This document shows, one piece after another, positions 54,863 to 64,000 of a stretch of 64,000 nt of DNA. The stretch comes from an uncultured Burkholderiales bacterium (GTDB lineage Bacteria > Pseudomonadota > Gammaproteobacteria > Burkholderiales > Eutrophovitaceae), in NCBI GenBank assembly GCA_951812315.1, contig CATOSA010000006.1:126091-190090 (forward strand). The letters are read 5' to 3'. A program made the position numbers and the translations under genes. Numbering within the stretch: position 1 is the stretch's first letter; each line of letters starts with the position of its first letter. The notes beneath the pieces were generated by a model, which saw only the letters and a list, made by a program, of their open reading frames with translations, did no database searches and was not told the origin of the DNA.

Positions 54863-57103
54863 GTGATCACAATGCAACGGACGAGGCGCAAAGTTGCAAC
54901 GTCTTCACCGTTAAAGCGTGGCTCGTCTACGGGACGCAGTGGTTCGCCAACGAAGTCAGCACGCGCCGGGTCACGGCAAAAGAAAACTGTGGGCGCCGGT
55001 AGGCAATCCGACACTGATGCGGGCCTGGTTGAAGCTCCCGACACTGAGGCAGTCAACGCGTCCGACTCTTCGCTGGCGTTCACGACGCCCCGTATGCGCG
55101 ATCGCCTTGCTCGGCTGGGCATTTTCAGGTTTGACGACATAGTGCTTCACTTGCCGTTGCGCTACGAAGATGAAACGACGCTTACATTGGTCTCCGAAGC
55201 GCCCTCGGGAGTCAATGTCCAGGTGGAAGGCGTGGTGGCTGAAACCGATGTCAAATTTCGTCCCAGACGGCAGCTGGTTTCCCGAATTGAAGACGACAGT
55301 GGCACGCTGCACATACGTTTTTTCAATTTTTATCCGAGCCAACAGAAGGCGCTGGCGGTTGGGTCCCGTGTGCGTGTGATGGGCGAAATTCGGCAAGGAT
55401 TGTTTGGTGCGGAAATGATTCATCCGCGTTTCCGTGTGTTACGCGCAGACACGCCATTGCCCGACGCGCTGACTCCGGTATACCCGACCACCGCAGGCCT
55501 GTCTCAGGATAGCTTGCGCAAACTGGTAGCGCGCGCTTTGAGCGAAATTGATTTGTCAGAAACTCTCCCCGAAAAGCTGTTGCACAGCCTTGGTCACGAT
55601 TCGTTTGCCGCGACCGTCAGGCTGCTTCATCATCCGCCGCCGGACGTTGATGGCACGTCACTGGAAAATCGCTTGCATCCGGCGTGGCAGCGGGTGAAGT
55701 TCGACGAATTGCTAGCACAGCAGCTCTCGATGCGTTTGCACCATGAACGGCGAAGTCGTATACGTACGCATTCTTTTCCGATGCCCACACGCTTGCCTCA
55801 GCGGCTGGAGCGGGCTCTGGAGTTTGAACTCACCGGGGCGCAGCGCCGGGTGCTCAAAGAGATTCGTTCGGATCTTGGCCGCGCGCATCCAATGCAACGC
55901 CTTCTCCAGGGTGACGTTGGCAGTGGAAAAACGATTGTTGCGGCGATGGCCGCGCTGCAAGCAATCGAATCGGGGTTTCAGGTCGCAGTTATGGCACCGA
56001 CCGAGATCCTTGCCGAGCAACATTATGCAAAGTTTTCCCAGTGGCTCGAACCACTGGGCGTGAATGTCTCGTGGTTATCCGGCAGTCTCAAACGAAAGCA
56101 GCGAGACGCTGCAATTGAACAAGCAGTGTCCGGAGATACGATGCTCGTCGTCGGAACGCACGCACTTTTTCAGGAGCAGGTCGTATTCAGAAATCTCGGA
56201 CTCGCGATAATCGACGAACAACATCGGTTTGGCGTTCATCAGCGGCTGATGCTGCGCATGAAAGGCAGCGATAGCGATCAGCAACCGCATCAGTTGATGA
56301 TGAGCGCGACACCCATTCCGCGAACGCTGGCGATGAGCTTCTACGCGGATCTCGATGTTTCCGTGATTGACGAACTTCCCCCGGGCAGAACGCCAGTGGT
56401 CACCAAGCTGGTTGCCGATGCGCGTCGCGACGAAGTGATCGCGCGAGTGCGAAACGCCTGTGCGGAGGGGAAACAGGCTTACTGGGTATGTCCGTTGATC
56501 GAAGAGTCCGAAGTGCTTCAACTGCAAACCGCTATCGACACTTTTGAACACTTGCAGGCCGAGTTTCCGGATCTGAACGTGGGGCTGGTGCACGGGCGTA
56601 TGCGTGCCCAGGAAAAAGCCGCTGCGATGAACGCGTTTCAGTCGGGGCAATGCCAGTTGTTGATCGCGACCACGGTGATCGAAGTCGGAGTCGACGTTCC
56701 CAATGCTTCGTTGATGATAATCGAGAATGCGGAGCGTATGGGGCTGTCGCAACTGCACCAGCTGCGGGGCCGCATCGGCCGTGGTGCCGAGGCCAGCGTG
56801 TGCATTTTGCTGTACCAGATGCCGATTTCGGAAATGGCGCGCGAGCGTCTCAAAATCATCTACGAGAACAGTGACGGCTTTGAGGTCGCACGGCAGGATC
56901 TGCGTCTGCGCGGACCGGGTGAAATTCTCGGAGCGCGACAGTCCGGTGTGCCGATGCTGCGGTTTGCCGATCTGGAAACGGACTTGGCGTTGCTCGAAAA
57001 AGCGCGCGACGTCGCGGCAGACTTGATTCAATCGCATCCGCAGTGTGTCGAAAAACATCTGTCACGGTGGCTTGGCGGACGGCAGGACTATTTGCGTGTG
57101 TGA
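54863..57103 (+). CDS. recG: ATP-dependent DNA helicase RecG
   Basis: 746 residues, about 50-60 longer than most RecG because of a basic, Ser/Arg-rich N-terminal extension (1-75, SPLKRGSSTGRSGSPTKSAR). The wedge domain starts at MRDRLARLGIFRFDDIVLHLPLRYED. Helicase motifs: LLQGDVGSGKTIVAAMAAL (Walker A), IIDEQHRFGVHQR (DEQH), MSATPIPRTLAM, and QLRGRIGRG. It remodels stalled replication forks. A later start inside the extension is possible, but no clear one is seen. Confidence 0.95.
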   Translation: MITMQRTRRKVATSSPLKRGSSTGRSGSPTKSARAGSRQKKTVGAGRQSDTDAGLVEAPDTEAVNASDSSLAFTTPRMRDRLARLGIFRFDDIVLHLPLRYEDETTLTLVSEAPSGVNVQVEGVVAETDVKFRPRRQLVSRIEDDSGTLHIRFFNFYPSQQKALAVGSRVRVMGEIRQGLFGAEMIHPRFRVLRADTPLPDALTPVYPTTAGLSQDSLRKLVARALSEIDLSETLPEKLLHSLGHDSFAATVRLLHHPPPDVDGTSLENRLHPAWQRVKFDELLAQQLSMRLHHERRSRIRTHSFPMPTRLPQRLERALEFELTGAQRRVLKEIRSDLGRAHPMQRLLQGDVGSGKTIVAAMAALQAIESGFQVAVMAPTEILAEQHYAKFSQWLEPLGVNVSWLSGSLKRKQRDAAIEQAVSGDTMLVVGTHALFQEQVVFRNLGLAIIDEQHRFGVHQRLMLRMKGSDSDQQPHQLMMSATPIPRTLAMSFYADLDVSVIDELPPGRTPVVTKLVADARRDEVIARVRNACAEGKQAYWVCPLIEESEVLQLQTAIDTFEHLQAEFPDLNVGLVHGRMRAQEKAAAMNAFQSGQCQLLIATTVIEVGVDVPNASLMIIENAERMGLSQLHQLRGRIGRGAEASVCILLYQMPISEMARERLKIIYENSDGFEVARQDLRLRGPGEILGARQSGVPMLRFADLETDLALLEKARDVAADLIQSHPQCVEKHLSRWLGGRQDYLRV

Positions 57104-57223
57104 TCTGCATTGCCCGCATGCGTCCTGGGCGGATAACCATGAAATGACCGGCGGCACTTTTCTGCAACCCTGCGCGACGCTTCTCGTGTGGCCATCGTCT
57201 GCGTCCGGAAAGAGCCAGATTCC

Positions 57224-58096
57224 ATGAGGATCCTCGACCGCTTGTCGCTCTATGCGAGACTGGTCCGGATTGATAAACCGATCGGCATTTTGCTGCTGTT
57301 ATGGCCAACGCTGTGGGCGTTATGGTTGTCCTCTGATGGCGACCCCGTTTGGACCACAGTCTGGATCTTTGTCATCGGAACGCTGCTGATGCGTTCGGCC
57401 GGATGTGCGATCAACGATTACGCGGATCGCGAGTTTGATGCCCATGTCGAGCGAACCCACAATCGCCCGGTTGCCGCGGGCCTTATCAAGCCATGGGAGG
57501 CACTGGCTGTGGCCGGCATTCTTGCTGCGCTCGCATTCTTACTGGTTCTGCAGCTGAATGCATTGACGATCGCGCTATCGTTCGTTGCGCTGTTTCTGGC
57601 GGCGAGCTATCCGTTTACCAAGCGCTTCCTGGCAGTGCCGCAGGCATATCTGGGCGTTGCCTTTGGTTTCGGGATTCCGATGGCGTACGCGGCGAATACC
57701 GGACATGTGCCGTGGATTGCCGCTGTCGTTTTGCTCGCGAATATCTTCTGGGCGATCGCGTATGACACTGAATATGCAATGGTCGATCGCGACGACGACA
57801 GGAAAATTGGCATCAGGACGTCAGCAATCTTGTTTGGTCGATTTGATGTCGTGATGGTGATGGTATTTCATGCATTGTTTTTATTGACGCTCGCAGCGGC
57901 CGGCTGGTACCTGTCGTTAGGACGATTCTTTTATGCCGGTTTGTTGCTTGCGGCGCTGCTTGCTGGTTGGCAGTACCGGATGATAAGCAAGCGCACACGC
58001 GCAGGTTGTTTCCGCGCATTCAATCACAATAACTGGGTGGGTGGCACTGTGTTCGTGGGTCTGGTCGCTGACTACAGCGTGCCCGGGTTCTTTTGA
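57224..58096 (+). CDS. ubiA: 4-hydroxybenzoate polyprenyltransferase UbiA
   Basis: 290 residues from the ATG at 57224, eight to nine membrane segments. The two Asp motifs are SAGCAINDYADREFDAHVERT and AYDTEYAMVDRDDDRKIGIRTSA. It attaches the polyprenyl tail in ubiquinone synthesis. ubiD follows on the same strand after 180 nt. Confidence 0.96.
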   Translation: MRILDRLSLYARLVRIDKPIGILLLLWPTLWALWLSSDGDPVWTTVWIFVIGTLLMRSAGCAINDYADREFDAHVERTHNRPVAAGLIKPWEALAVAGILAALAFLLVLQLNALTIALSFVALFLAASYPFTKRFLAVPQAYLGVAFGFGIPMAYAANTGHVPWIAAVVLLANIFWAIAYDTEYAMVDRDDDRKIGIRTSAILFGRFDVVMVMVFHALFLLTLAAAGWYLSLGRFFYAGLLLAALLAGWQYRMISKRTRAGCFRAFNHNNWVGGTVFVGLVADYSVPGFF

Positions 58097-58134
58097 TAGT
58101 TGCAATTCGGATTGCCGTTCGATCTCGTCTGGCC

Positions 58135-58164
58135 CGACTCCGACTCCGACTCCGACTCCGACTC
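58135..58164 (+). repeat. Hexanucleotide repeat (CGACTC)5 between ubiA and ubiD
   Basis: Five perfect copies of CGACTC in a row at 58135-58164, in the non-coding gap. Such repeats can change copy number by slippage and alter spacing between a promoter and ubiD; no promoter is proved here. Confidence 0.9.
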
Positions 58165-58276
58165 GGGCGCGGCGATTTCCGTGTTTCGCTAGAGGCTTGT
58201 GCAGCCGCAGTGTGGCTCATATAGTGGCTGCGTAGCGCATAGAGAACAATGAACAAATGCATCGCAGAATGACAAA

Positions 58277-59743
58277 ATGAAATATCGGGATCTTCGTGAA
58301 TTTCTTGGCGAGCTCGAAAAGCTGGGTGAACTTCGGCATGTAAGTGTTCCTGTATCCCCGGTTTTGGAGATGACCGAAATATGCGACCGCGTCTTGAAGG
58401 ATGGTGGGCCGGCAATCCTTTTTGACAATCCTGATGGCTGCGATATTCCGGTGCTCGCGAATCTGTTTGGCACGCCCGATCGGGTCGCGCTGGCGATGGG
58501 CCGGGAGTCGACCAGCGAGTTGCGCGAAGTCGGCAGATTGCTGGCATTCCTGAAAGAACCCGAACCACCGCAAGGCGTGCGTGACGCCTTCGCGAAGTTG
58601 CCAATGTTGAAGCAGGCTCTGTGGGATATGGCGCCAAAAGAGATTTCGGGTGCGCCGTGTCAGGAGGTCGACTGGCAAGGGGACGACGTTGATCTTGCCA
58701 GGTTGCCGTTGCAAACCTGCTGGCCGGGCGATGCTGGCCCGTTGATTACCTGGGGTTTGACGGTAACGCGCGGACCGCGCAAGAAGCGCCAGAACCTTGG
58801 CATTTACCGACAACAGGTAATCGCGCCCAATAAAGTGATCATGCGCTGGTTGGCGCACCGCGGCGGCGCCCTGGATTTCCGCGACCACTGCGAGGCGCAT
58901 CCGGGACAACCGTTCCCGGTCGCGGTCGCGCTGGGCGCGGACCCGGCAAGCATACTGGGGGCGGTTACGCCGGTGCCTGATTCTTTGTCCGAGTACCAGT
59001 TTGCCGGGTTGCTGCGTGGATCACGTACCGTACTCGCAAAATGCCTCGGCTCCGATCTGCAGGTACCTGCATTTTCCGAAATCGTGCTCGAAGGCGTAAT
59101 CCATCCGGAAGAATCGGCGCTGGAAGGACCATTCGGAGATCACACGGGTTACTACAATGAAACGGAATCGTTTCCTGTGCTGACCGTTGAGCGAGTGACC
59201 ATGCGAAACAATCCGATTTATCACTCGACTTACACCGGTAAACCACCCGATGAACCATCGGTTCTCGGCGTTGCGCTCAACGAGGTGTTCGTACCATTGT
59301 TGCAGCGGCAGTTCCCGGAGATTGTGGATTTCTACTTGCCGCCTGAAGGGTGTTCCTATCGGGTTGCTGTCGTCAGTATGCGAAAACAGTATCCCGGTCA
59401 CCCAAAGCGCGTGATGTTCGGCGTCTGGTCGTTTTTGCGCCAGTTCATGTATACCAAGATCATCATCGTCGTTGACGAAGATGTCGACGCGCGCGACTGG
59501 AAAGACGTAATCTGGGCACTTTCGACAAAGACGGATGCGGCACGTGATTTGACAGTGGTCGAGAACACTCCAATCGATTACCTCGATTTTGCCAGCCCGG
59601 TTTCCGGTCTCGGCTCAAAAATGGCCATCGACGCAACCAATAAATGGCCGGGCGAAACCACGCGTCAGTGGGGAACGCCGATTGCGATGGACAGTGAGGT
59701 CAAGGCACGAGTCGACGCGATGTGGGAGAAACTCGGGATTTGA
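58277..59743 (+). CDS. ubiD: 4-hydroxy-3-polyprenylbenzoate decarboxylase UbiD
   Basis: 488 residues. [22 protein letters not shown] is the start; [25 protein letters not shown] binds prenyl-FMN, Mn and K, and [13 protein letters not shown] has the active Glu. It needs the prenyl-FMN made by UbiX, which is not in this window. It performs the decarboxylation step after UbiA. Confidence 0.96.
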   Translation: MKYRDLREFLGELEKLGELRHVSVPVSPVLEMTEICDRVLKDGGPAILFDNPDGCDIPVLANLFGTPDRVALAMGRESTSELREVGRLLAFLKEPEPPQGVRDAFAKLPMLKQALWDMAPKEISGAPCQEVDWQGDDVDLARLPLQTCWPGDAGPLITWGLTVTRGPRKKRQNLGIYRQQVIAPNKVIMRWLAHRGGALDFRDHCEAHPGQPFPVAVALGADPASILGAVTPVPDSLSEYQFAGLLRGSRTVLAKCLGSDLQVPAFSEIVLEGVIHPEESALEGPFGDHTGYYNETESFPVLTVERVTMRNNPIYHSTYTGKPPDEPSVLGVALNEVFVPLLQRQFPEIVDFYLPPEGCSYRVAVVSMRKQYPGHPKRVMFGVWSFLRQFMYTKIIIVVDEDVDARDWKDVIWALSTKTDAARDLTVVENTPIDYLDFASPVSGLGSKMAIDATNKWPGETTRQWGTPIAMDSEVKARVDAMWEKLGI

Positions 59744-60047
59744 TTGGCAAGCAAATAGCCATCTGCAGCGCACTACTTTACTTTGGGGAAAATGTTCAAT
59801 GCGCTCCTGAGGTTACTGCAACCAATGCTCGATACCCTGGTCGAACCCTGCAACGCCCGAGATTGCGAAGGCGTTACATGGTTTGAACTGATCGATCAGA
59901 TGGTGGGGTTGTATGCCGCTCTCCATCCGGACGGTATGGCCGGGAAGCGACATCCAGTCGCAAATATGCAAAAATGCGCGGCTGCGGGCGAAACGCCGGT
60001 AGAATACCGCCCTCGGAGATCTATTTTTTATGAGGAAAGGCAAGGGA
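59744..60047 (+). other. 304-nt gap before the cytochrome gene
   Basis: Frames on both strands run through this stretch into the cytochrome gene, but none has a recognisable product. A GAGGAAAGGCAAGGGA purine run at its right end is the ribosome site for the cytochrome. Confidence 0.45.
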
Positions 60048-60371
60048 ATGAAGAAGAGCATCATAACGATGGCGGCGGCCGCGGCACTGGGGCTGGCGGC
60101 TCAAGCGAACGCTGCAGTGGACGCGGCCAAGGCGCAGGAACTTGCGAAATCCAGAAATTGTTTGACCTGCCATATGGTCGACAAGAAGCTGGTTGGGCCA
60201 GGATTCAAGGAAATTGGCAAGAAATACAAGGGCGACAGCGGTGCGGTCGGGAACCTCACCGGCAAAGTCCTCAACGGCGGTAGTGGTGTCTGGGGTGCAA
60301 TTCCAATGCCGCCCAACCCGATCAAGAAAGAAGAGGCCACGTTGCTCGTGGAGTGGATCCTCTCTCTCTGA
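60048..60371 (+). CDS. Small periplasmic cytochrome c (c551/c552 type)
   Basis: 107 residues from the ATG at 60048. Signal peptide about 1-22 (ending AQANA), heme motif CLTCH at 38-42, and the sixth ligand Met87 in IPMPPNP. Mature size is about 85 residues, the size of cytochrome c551. It would carry electrons between membrane complexes and terminal reductases. It stands alone, with a hairpin after the stop. Confidence 0.93.
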   Translation: MKKSIITMAAAAALGLAAQANAAVDAAKAQELAKSRNCLTCHMVDKKLVGPGFKEIGKKYKGDSGAVGNLTGKVLNGGSGVWGAIPMPPNPIKKEEATLLVEWILSL

Positions 60372-60389
60372 ACGGACCACTTCATCAGA

Positions 60390-60420
60390 CATTAAAGCCG
60401 ACGTTATGCCGACTTTAATG
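60390..60420 (+). terminator. Possible hairpin terminator after the cytochrome gene
   Basis: CATTAAAG at 60390-60397 pairs with CTTTAATG at 60413-60420, with a partly paired interior that also has a direct repeat (GCCGAC twice). Only a short TTG follows, so it is at best a weak terminator. Confidence 0.4.
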
Positions 60421-60557
60421 TTGTGCGCATCGTGCATGCGAGGTGTCTGCAAACCAATGAATATATGGTTCAAGATTGACAGTGTTCAAAGCCGTGCATG
60501 ATAATCGCGGCGTTACTCATCGGCACCGTCATTGTTTGAAAGGGGATAGCAAGCAAG

Positions 60558-61754
60558 ATGGACATGCGAATCTTGGCAAAGATTTCCCGGCAGGCGTGTG
60601 CGGCCTTGGTCGGGGTTTCGCTGGTTTTCCTGGTTGGCGGCTGTGGCAAGGACGACCAATCGGTTGGTGAAAACGGTGAGGCAGTGCGGGTTGTCACCAT
60701 TGGGCACGCCGGACCTTTAACAGGGCCGATCGCTCATCTCGGAAAAGACAACGAGAACGGTGTGCGGCTGGCCATTCAGGAAGCAAATGAAGCGGGTATG
60801 GTCATCGCAGGCGAGAACATTCGCTTCGAAATGGTTTCTGAGGACGACGAAGGCAACCCGCAGAAGGGGACGGTGGTTGCCCAGAAAATTGTCGATGCAA
60901 AGGTTGCAGGTGTGATCGGGCATCTTAATTCCGGCACCACGATTCCCGCCTCCAAGATTTACCACGATGCCGGCGTTGCGCAAATTTCACCATCGGCAAC
61001 CAATGTCGACTATACAAACCAGGGATACAACACGGCATTCAGGGTGATGGCCAACGACGCGCAGCAAGGCGTGGTGCTTGGCAAGTTTGCCGTCGGCAAA
61101 CTGAATGCCAAAACGATCGCAGTTATTGATGACCGCTCCGCCTATGGCAAGGGGCTCGCTGATCAGTTCGAACTCGCAGCGAAAGCCGCGGGTGGCGAAA
61201 TCATTACCCGTGAATTCACGGATATGTCCAAGACCGACTTCACTGCGATACTGACGCGGATCAAGGGTATGAACCCAGATCTGGTCTTTTGTGGTTGCCT
61301 GGATTCGCAGACCGGGCCGATGATGAAACAGATCAGGAATCTCGGCCTGACGTCAACTTTCTTGAGCGGCGACGGTTGTCAGACGAAACAGTTTCTCACG
61401 CTCGCCGGCGAGGAAGGCGAGGGTGCGTATGCGTCGTCGCCGGGCGTGCCGCTGGCAAGCATGCCGGATGGACCCGCGTTTACAGAAAAGTACACCAAGG
61501 AGTTCAAGCAGGAAATCCAGCTCTACGCACCGTATGCCTATGACGCTACCAACACACTTATCGCGGCAATGGTAAAGGCGGACTCGTTTGACTCCGCTGT
61601 TTATCTGCCGGTACTGGCAGAAATCAAGCATCAGGGCGTGAGTGCGACCGTTCAGTTCGACGAAAAGGGGGACATCAAGGGTGGTGCGATCAGTCTCTAC
61701 AAAGTCACCGATGGCCAGTGGGAATACATTGAAACAGTCGGAGGCGGGGACTGA
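60558..61754 (+). CDS. livK: Branched-chain amino acid ABC transporter binding lipoprotein
   Basis: 398 residues. The N-terminus ends in the lipobox LVGGC with Cys29 as lipid anchor. The mature part starts VRVVTIGHAGPLTGPIAHLGKDNENGVRLAIQEAN, the type I periplasmic binding fold, with later GHLNSGTTIPASKIYHDAGVAQISPSATN as the ligand pocket. It binds Leu/Ile/Val or a related amino acid. First gene of the liv set; a hairpin terminator follows, giving more of this protein than of the membrane parts. Confidence 0.92.
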   Translation: MDMRILAKISRQACAALVGVSLVFLVGGCGKDDQSVGENGEAVRVVTIGHAGPLTGPIAHLGKDNENGVRLAIQEANEAGMVIAGENIRFEMVSEDDEGNPQKGTVVAQKIVDAKVAGVIGHLNSGTTIPASKIYHDAGVAQISPSATNVDYTNQGYNTAFRVMANDAQQGVVLGKFAVGKLNAKTIAVIDDRSAYGKGLADQFELAAKAAGGEIITREFTDMSKTDFTAILTRIKGMNPDLVFCGCLDSQTGPMMKQIRNLGLTSTFLSGDGCQTKQFLTLAGEEGEGAYASSPGVPLASMPDGPAFTEKYTKEFKQEIQLYAPYAYDATNTLIAAMVKADSFDSAVYLPVLAEIKHQGVSATVQFDEKGDIKGGAISLYKVTDGQWEYIETVGGGD

Positions 61755-61789
61755 GGCAGTTGTGATTGGCCACCGTCAGCGAGAACCGG

Positions 61790-61814
61790 ACGGCGCCCAT
61801 GGGCGCCGTTTTTC
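61790..61814 (+). terminator. Intrinsic terminator/attenuator between livK and livH
   Basis: ACGGCGCCC at 61790-61798 pairs perfectly with GGGCGCCGT at 61801-61809 and TTTTTC follows. Placed between the binding protein and the permease genes, it likely sets a high ratio of binding protein. Confidence 0.88.
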
Positions 61815-61854
61815 TTGAACGGGAAGTGAAGGCCCAAAAAAGCGTCGAGACAAC

Positions 61855-62784
61855 ATGGACATATTTCTACAGCAGATTCTGAACGGGCTGGTACTCGGCA
61901 GCGTGTATGCGCTGGTCGCGCTTGGTTACACGATGGTGTATGGCATTCTTGGATTGATCAATTTTGCGCACGGCGAGGTGGTAATGATCGGGGCGATGAT
62001 TGCCTTGACGGTGATGACCATCTTGGTCGGCTCGACTGCGGGACTACCCGTTGCGCTGATCGTTGCACTGGCCATCGCCGCTGCGATCGCCGTGTGCATG
62101 ACGCTGGCATACTCGATCGAGCGCGTCGCGTATCGTCCATTGCGTAACGCCCCCAGACTTGCGCCCCTGATTACTGCCATCGGCATGTCAATCCTGCTGC
62201 AGAACGTGGCGATGATTATCTGGGGGCGGCAATACAAAACGTTTCCGCGCCTGTTCTCATCTGAACCGCACACCATTGCCGGTGCCAACATCACAGACTT
62301 GCAGATCGTGATCATTATTGTGTCCGCTGCGTTGATGGCGGCATTGCTGTTGTTAGTACACTTCACGCGGCTGGGCCGCGCGATGCGTGCAACGTCGGAG
62401 AATCAGGCGATTGCAGGATTGATGGGTGTAAACGTCAACAAGATCATTTCGGCAACGTTTGTCATCGGCGCGGCGTTGGGCGCGGTAGCTGGCGTACTGG
62501 TTGCGGCCAATTACAGTATTGCGCATTACTCAATGGGATTCATGCTCGGTCTGAAAGCGTTCACCGCTGCGGTTCTGGGCGGCATCGGCAATATCGGCGG
62601 TGCGATGCTCGGGGGGTTATTACTTGGCCTGATCGAGAGCATCGGAGCCGGCTACATCGGTGACGTAACCGGTGGCTTTCTTGGCAGCCATTATCAGGAC
62701 GTGTTTGCGTTTCTGGTCCTTGTGCTGGTGCTGGTGTTACGGCCTACTGGTCTCATGGGCGAGCGTGTGGCGGAACGCGCATGA
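61855..62784 (+). CDS. livH: Branched-chain amino acid ABC transporter permease LivH
   Basis: 309 residues, about eight membrane segments. FLQQILNGLVLGSVYALVALGYTMVYGILGLINFAHGEV is the family start, and RAMRATSENQAIAGLMGVN is the loop that contacts the ATPase. GGIGNIGGAMLGGLLLG near the end. It overlaps livM by 4 nt. Confidence 0.95.
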   Translation: MDIFLQQILNGLVLGSVYALVALGYTMVYGILGLINFAHGEVVMIGAMIALTVMTILVGSTAGLPVALIVALAIAAAIAVCMTLAYSIERVAYRPLRNAPRLAPLITAIGMSILLQNVAMIIWGRQYKTFPRLFSSEPHTIAGANITDLQIVIIIVSAALMAALLLLVHFTRLGRAMRATSENQAIAGLMGVNVNKIISATFVIGAALGAVAGVLVAANYSIAHYSMGFMLGLKAFTAAVLGGIGNIGGAMLGGLLLGLIESIGAGYIGDVTGGFLGSHYQDVFAFLVLVLVLVLRPTGLMGERVAERA

Positions 62785-63872
62785 CGGGACATTTTATCTC
62801 GCGTTTGTCCATTCTGAAGCGCGATCGCCGTGCTGTGTGGGTCGGCTATGTGCTGGTCGCTGTAGGCCTGGCGCTTTTGCCATTCGTCGTCGACAACACC
62901 GTTGGCCGCACCTGGGTGCGCATTATCGACTTTGCACTGATCTACGCGATGCTTGCCCTAGGGTTGAACATCGTTGTCGGCTTTGCAGGTCTGCTCGACC
63001 TTGGTTATATCGCTTTCTACGCAGTTGGTGCATACACATGGGCGTTGCTCGCGTCTCCGCAATTTGGCCTTCATCTGCCTTTCTGGCTGATTTTGCCGAT
63101 CGGCGCCGGTGTTACCGCATTGTTCGGCGTCATGCTTGGTGCACCAACGTTGCGATTGCGCGGTGATTATCTGGCAATCGTGACGTTGGGATTCGGTGAA
63201 ATCATCCGCATTTTTCTGAACAATCTCGACCACCCGATCAATATCACCAATGGTCCCATCGGTATCAATCGAATAGATCCGATTTCGGTCGGAGGACTTG
63301 ATCTTACGCGCACTCATCAGTTCTTCGGCATTGAGTTCTCGGGTACGCATCTTTATTACTACGTGCTCCTCGGCCTGGTAATGCTGACTATATTTATCTG
63401 CGTACGTCTCGAAGATTCACGTATCGGCCGGGCGTGGATCGCGATACGCGAGGACGAAGTCGCGGCGCAATCGATGGGCATCAACACGCGCAACGTGAAA
63501 TTGCTCGCGTTCGCAATGGGAGCCACTTTCGGCGGTGTCGCCGGCGGGTTGTTTGCCAGCTTCCAGGGATTCGTCAGCCCGGAGAGTTTTGTCCTGCTCG
63601 AATCCATCATGGTCTTGTGTATGGTCGTTCTTGGCGGTATGGGGCATGTGTCCGGCGTGGTTGTCGGTGCGCTGCTTCTGGCGGTTCTTCCGGAAGTGCT
63701 GAGGTCGACGGCCTCGCCGATGCAGGAGCAGCTGTTTGGAAAGGTAATCGTCGATCCGGAAAGTCTGCGTATGCTGCTGTTTGGACTGGCACTGATACTG
63801 GTGATGTTGATTCGACCGACCGGATTGTGGCCGTCGCCGATTCGCAAGCGTGAATTTGAACGCACCGACTAA
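62781..63872 (+). CDS. livM: Branched-chain amino acid ABC transporter permease LivM
   Basis: 363 residues. After an N-terminal basic stretch, membrane segments begin at about 20. GLNIVVGFAGLLDLGYIAFYAVGAYTWAL and GDYLAIVTLGFGEIIRIFLNN are typical, as is the ATPase-contact loop RAWIAIREDEVAAQSMGIN. The stop shares a base with the livG start (TAATG). Confidence 0.95.
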   Translation: MTGHFISRLSILKRDRRAVWVGYVLVAVGLALLPFVVDNTVGRTWVRIIDFALIYAMLALGLNIVVGFAGLLDLGYIAFYAVGAYTWALLASPQFGLHLPFWLILPIGAGVTALFGVMLGAPTLRLRGDYLAIVTLGFGEIIRIFLNNLDHPINITNGPIGINRIDPISVGGLDLTRTHQFFGIEFSGTHLYYYVLLGLVMLTIFICVRLEDSRIGRAWIAIREDEVAAQSMGINTRNVKLLAFAMGATFGGVAGGLFASFQGFVSPESFVLLESIMVLCMVVLGGMGHVSGVVVGALLLAVLPEVLRSTASPMQEQLFGKVIVDPESLRMLLFGLALILVMLIRPTGLWPSPIRKREFERTD

Positions 63873-64000
63873 TGACGGTCGCAACCAAAACCTTGCTTCA
63901 GGTGCGCAATATCGAGAAGCGCTTTGGTGGGCTGGTTGCGCTGTCTCACGTGTCCCTGTCGATTCGGCAAGGTGACATATATGGACTGATTGGACCGAAC
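63872..64000 (+). CDS. livG: LivG-type ABC transporter ATPase, cut by the window edge
   Basis: The first 43 codons only. VRNIEKRFGGLVALSHVSLSIRQGDIYGLIGPN is the start of an ABC ATPase, ending just before the Walker A GxxGxGK(S/T). The gene position after livM identifies it as LivG. Confidence 0.9.
   Translation, partial: MTVATKTLLQVRNIEKRFGGLVALSHVSLSIRQGDIYGLIGPN

Noticed and set aside
59783-60283. 166-aa plus-strand open frame
   Set aside because: Its second half is the out-of-frame reading of the cytochrome c gene (Gly/Arg-rich), and the first half has no ribosome site or recognisable motif.

Overview
The window reads as a contiguous piece of a Betaproteobacterium chromosome, most likely Burkholderiales-like. 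The evidence is gene order: metK divergent from two lpxL-type acyltransferases and then dapF-DUF484-xerC-hslVU; ahcY behind an SAH riboswitch followed by metF; an RNB-family RNase, tonB, aroE, mtgA and lgt in series; ridA-recG-ubiA-ubiD. Base composition is moderately GC-rich, except for an AT-rich island at about 6.8-9.4 kb. The species cannot be named from sequence alone.

Layout. 1-6.8 kb is a metabolic accessory region on the minus strand: a DehI-like protein, a DUF1801 protein, a GDSL hydrolase, a ketopantoate-reductase-like enzyme, and a sugar-acid dehydratase / membrane protein / RraA-type aldolase cassette. 6.845-9.102 kb is a complete IS1595-type element bounded by 23-bp inverted repeats. 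It carries a transposase and three passenger genes, one with a Panacea (SocA-like) antitoxin domain. 9.1-11 kb holds an RHH protein, a short HPF/RaiA ribosome factor and two small stress-type proteins. 11.4-17.1 kb has glgA and a lactate-racemase cluster (larA, then translationally coupled larC-larE-larB). 17.3-20.2 kb has divergent ergothioneine genes egtB and egtD. 20.2-28.4 kb is a long minus-strand housekeeping block (hslUV, phosphatase, xerC, DUF484, dapF, GNAT, CoA-binding protein, two lipid A acyltransferases).

28.4-32.9 kb is a methyl-cycle region: metK, a 126/127-bp tandem array that repeats the 3' end of metK, the SAH riboswitch with an overlapping terminator, ahcY and metF. An aminotransferase, a split YeeE/YedE sulfur transporter, ttcA, folB and a pteridine-reductase-like SDR follow. 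37.4-47.1 kb carries a MidA-type methyltransferase, mpl, an esterase, an RNB RNase, tonB, aroE, mtgA, lgt and sapC. tRNA-Ala(CGC) lies at 47.3 kb.

47.7-52.4 kb is a scarred region. A degenerate IS3-family element sits between a mechanosensitive channel gene that has lost its 3' end and a YdjM-type gene that has lost its 5' end. From 52.4 kb the order is ordinary again: kup, ridA, recG, ubiA, ubiD, a small cytochrome c, and a branched-chain amino acid ABC transporter (livK, livH, livM, livG) that runs off the right edge.

The most unusual signals are the tandem duplication of the metK tail, the IS1595 element with an antitoxin-domain passenger, the IS3-associated chimeric junction, and the riboswitch in which one GCGCTC segment is contested by two identical GAGCGC segments.
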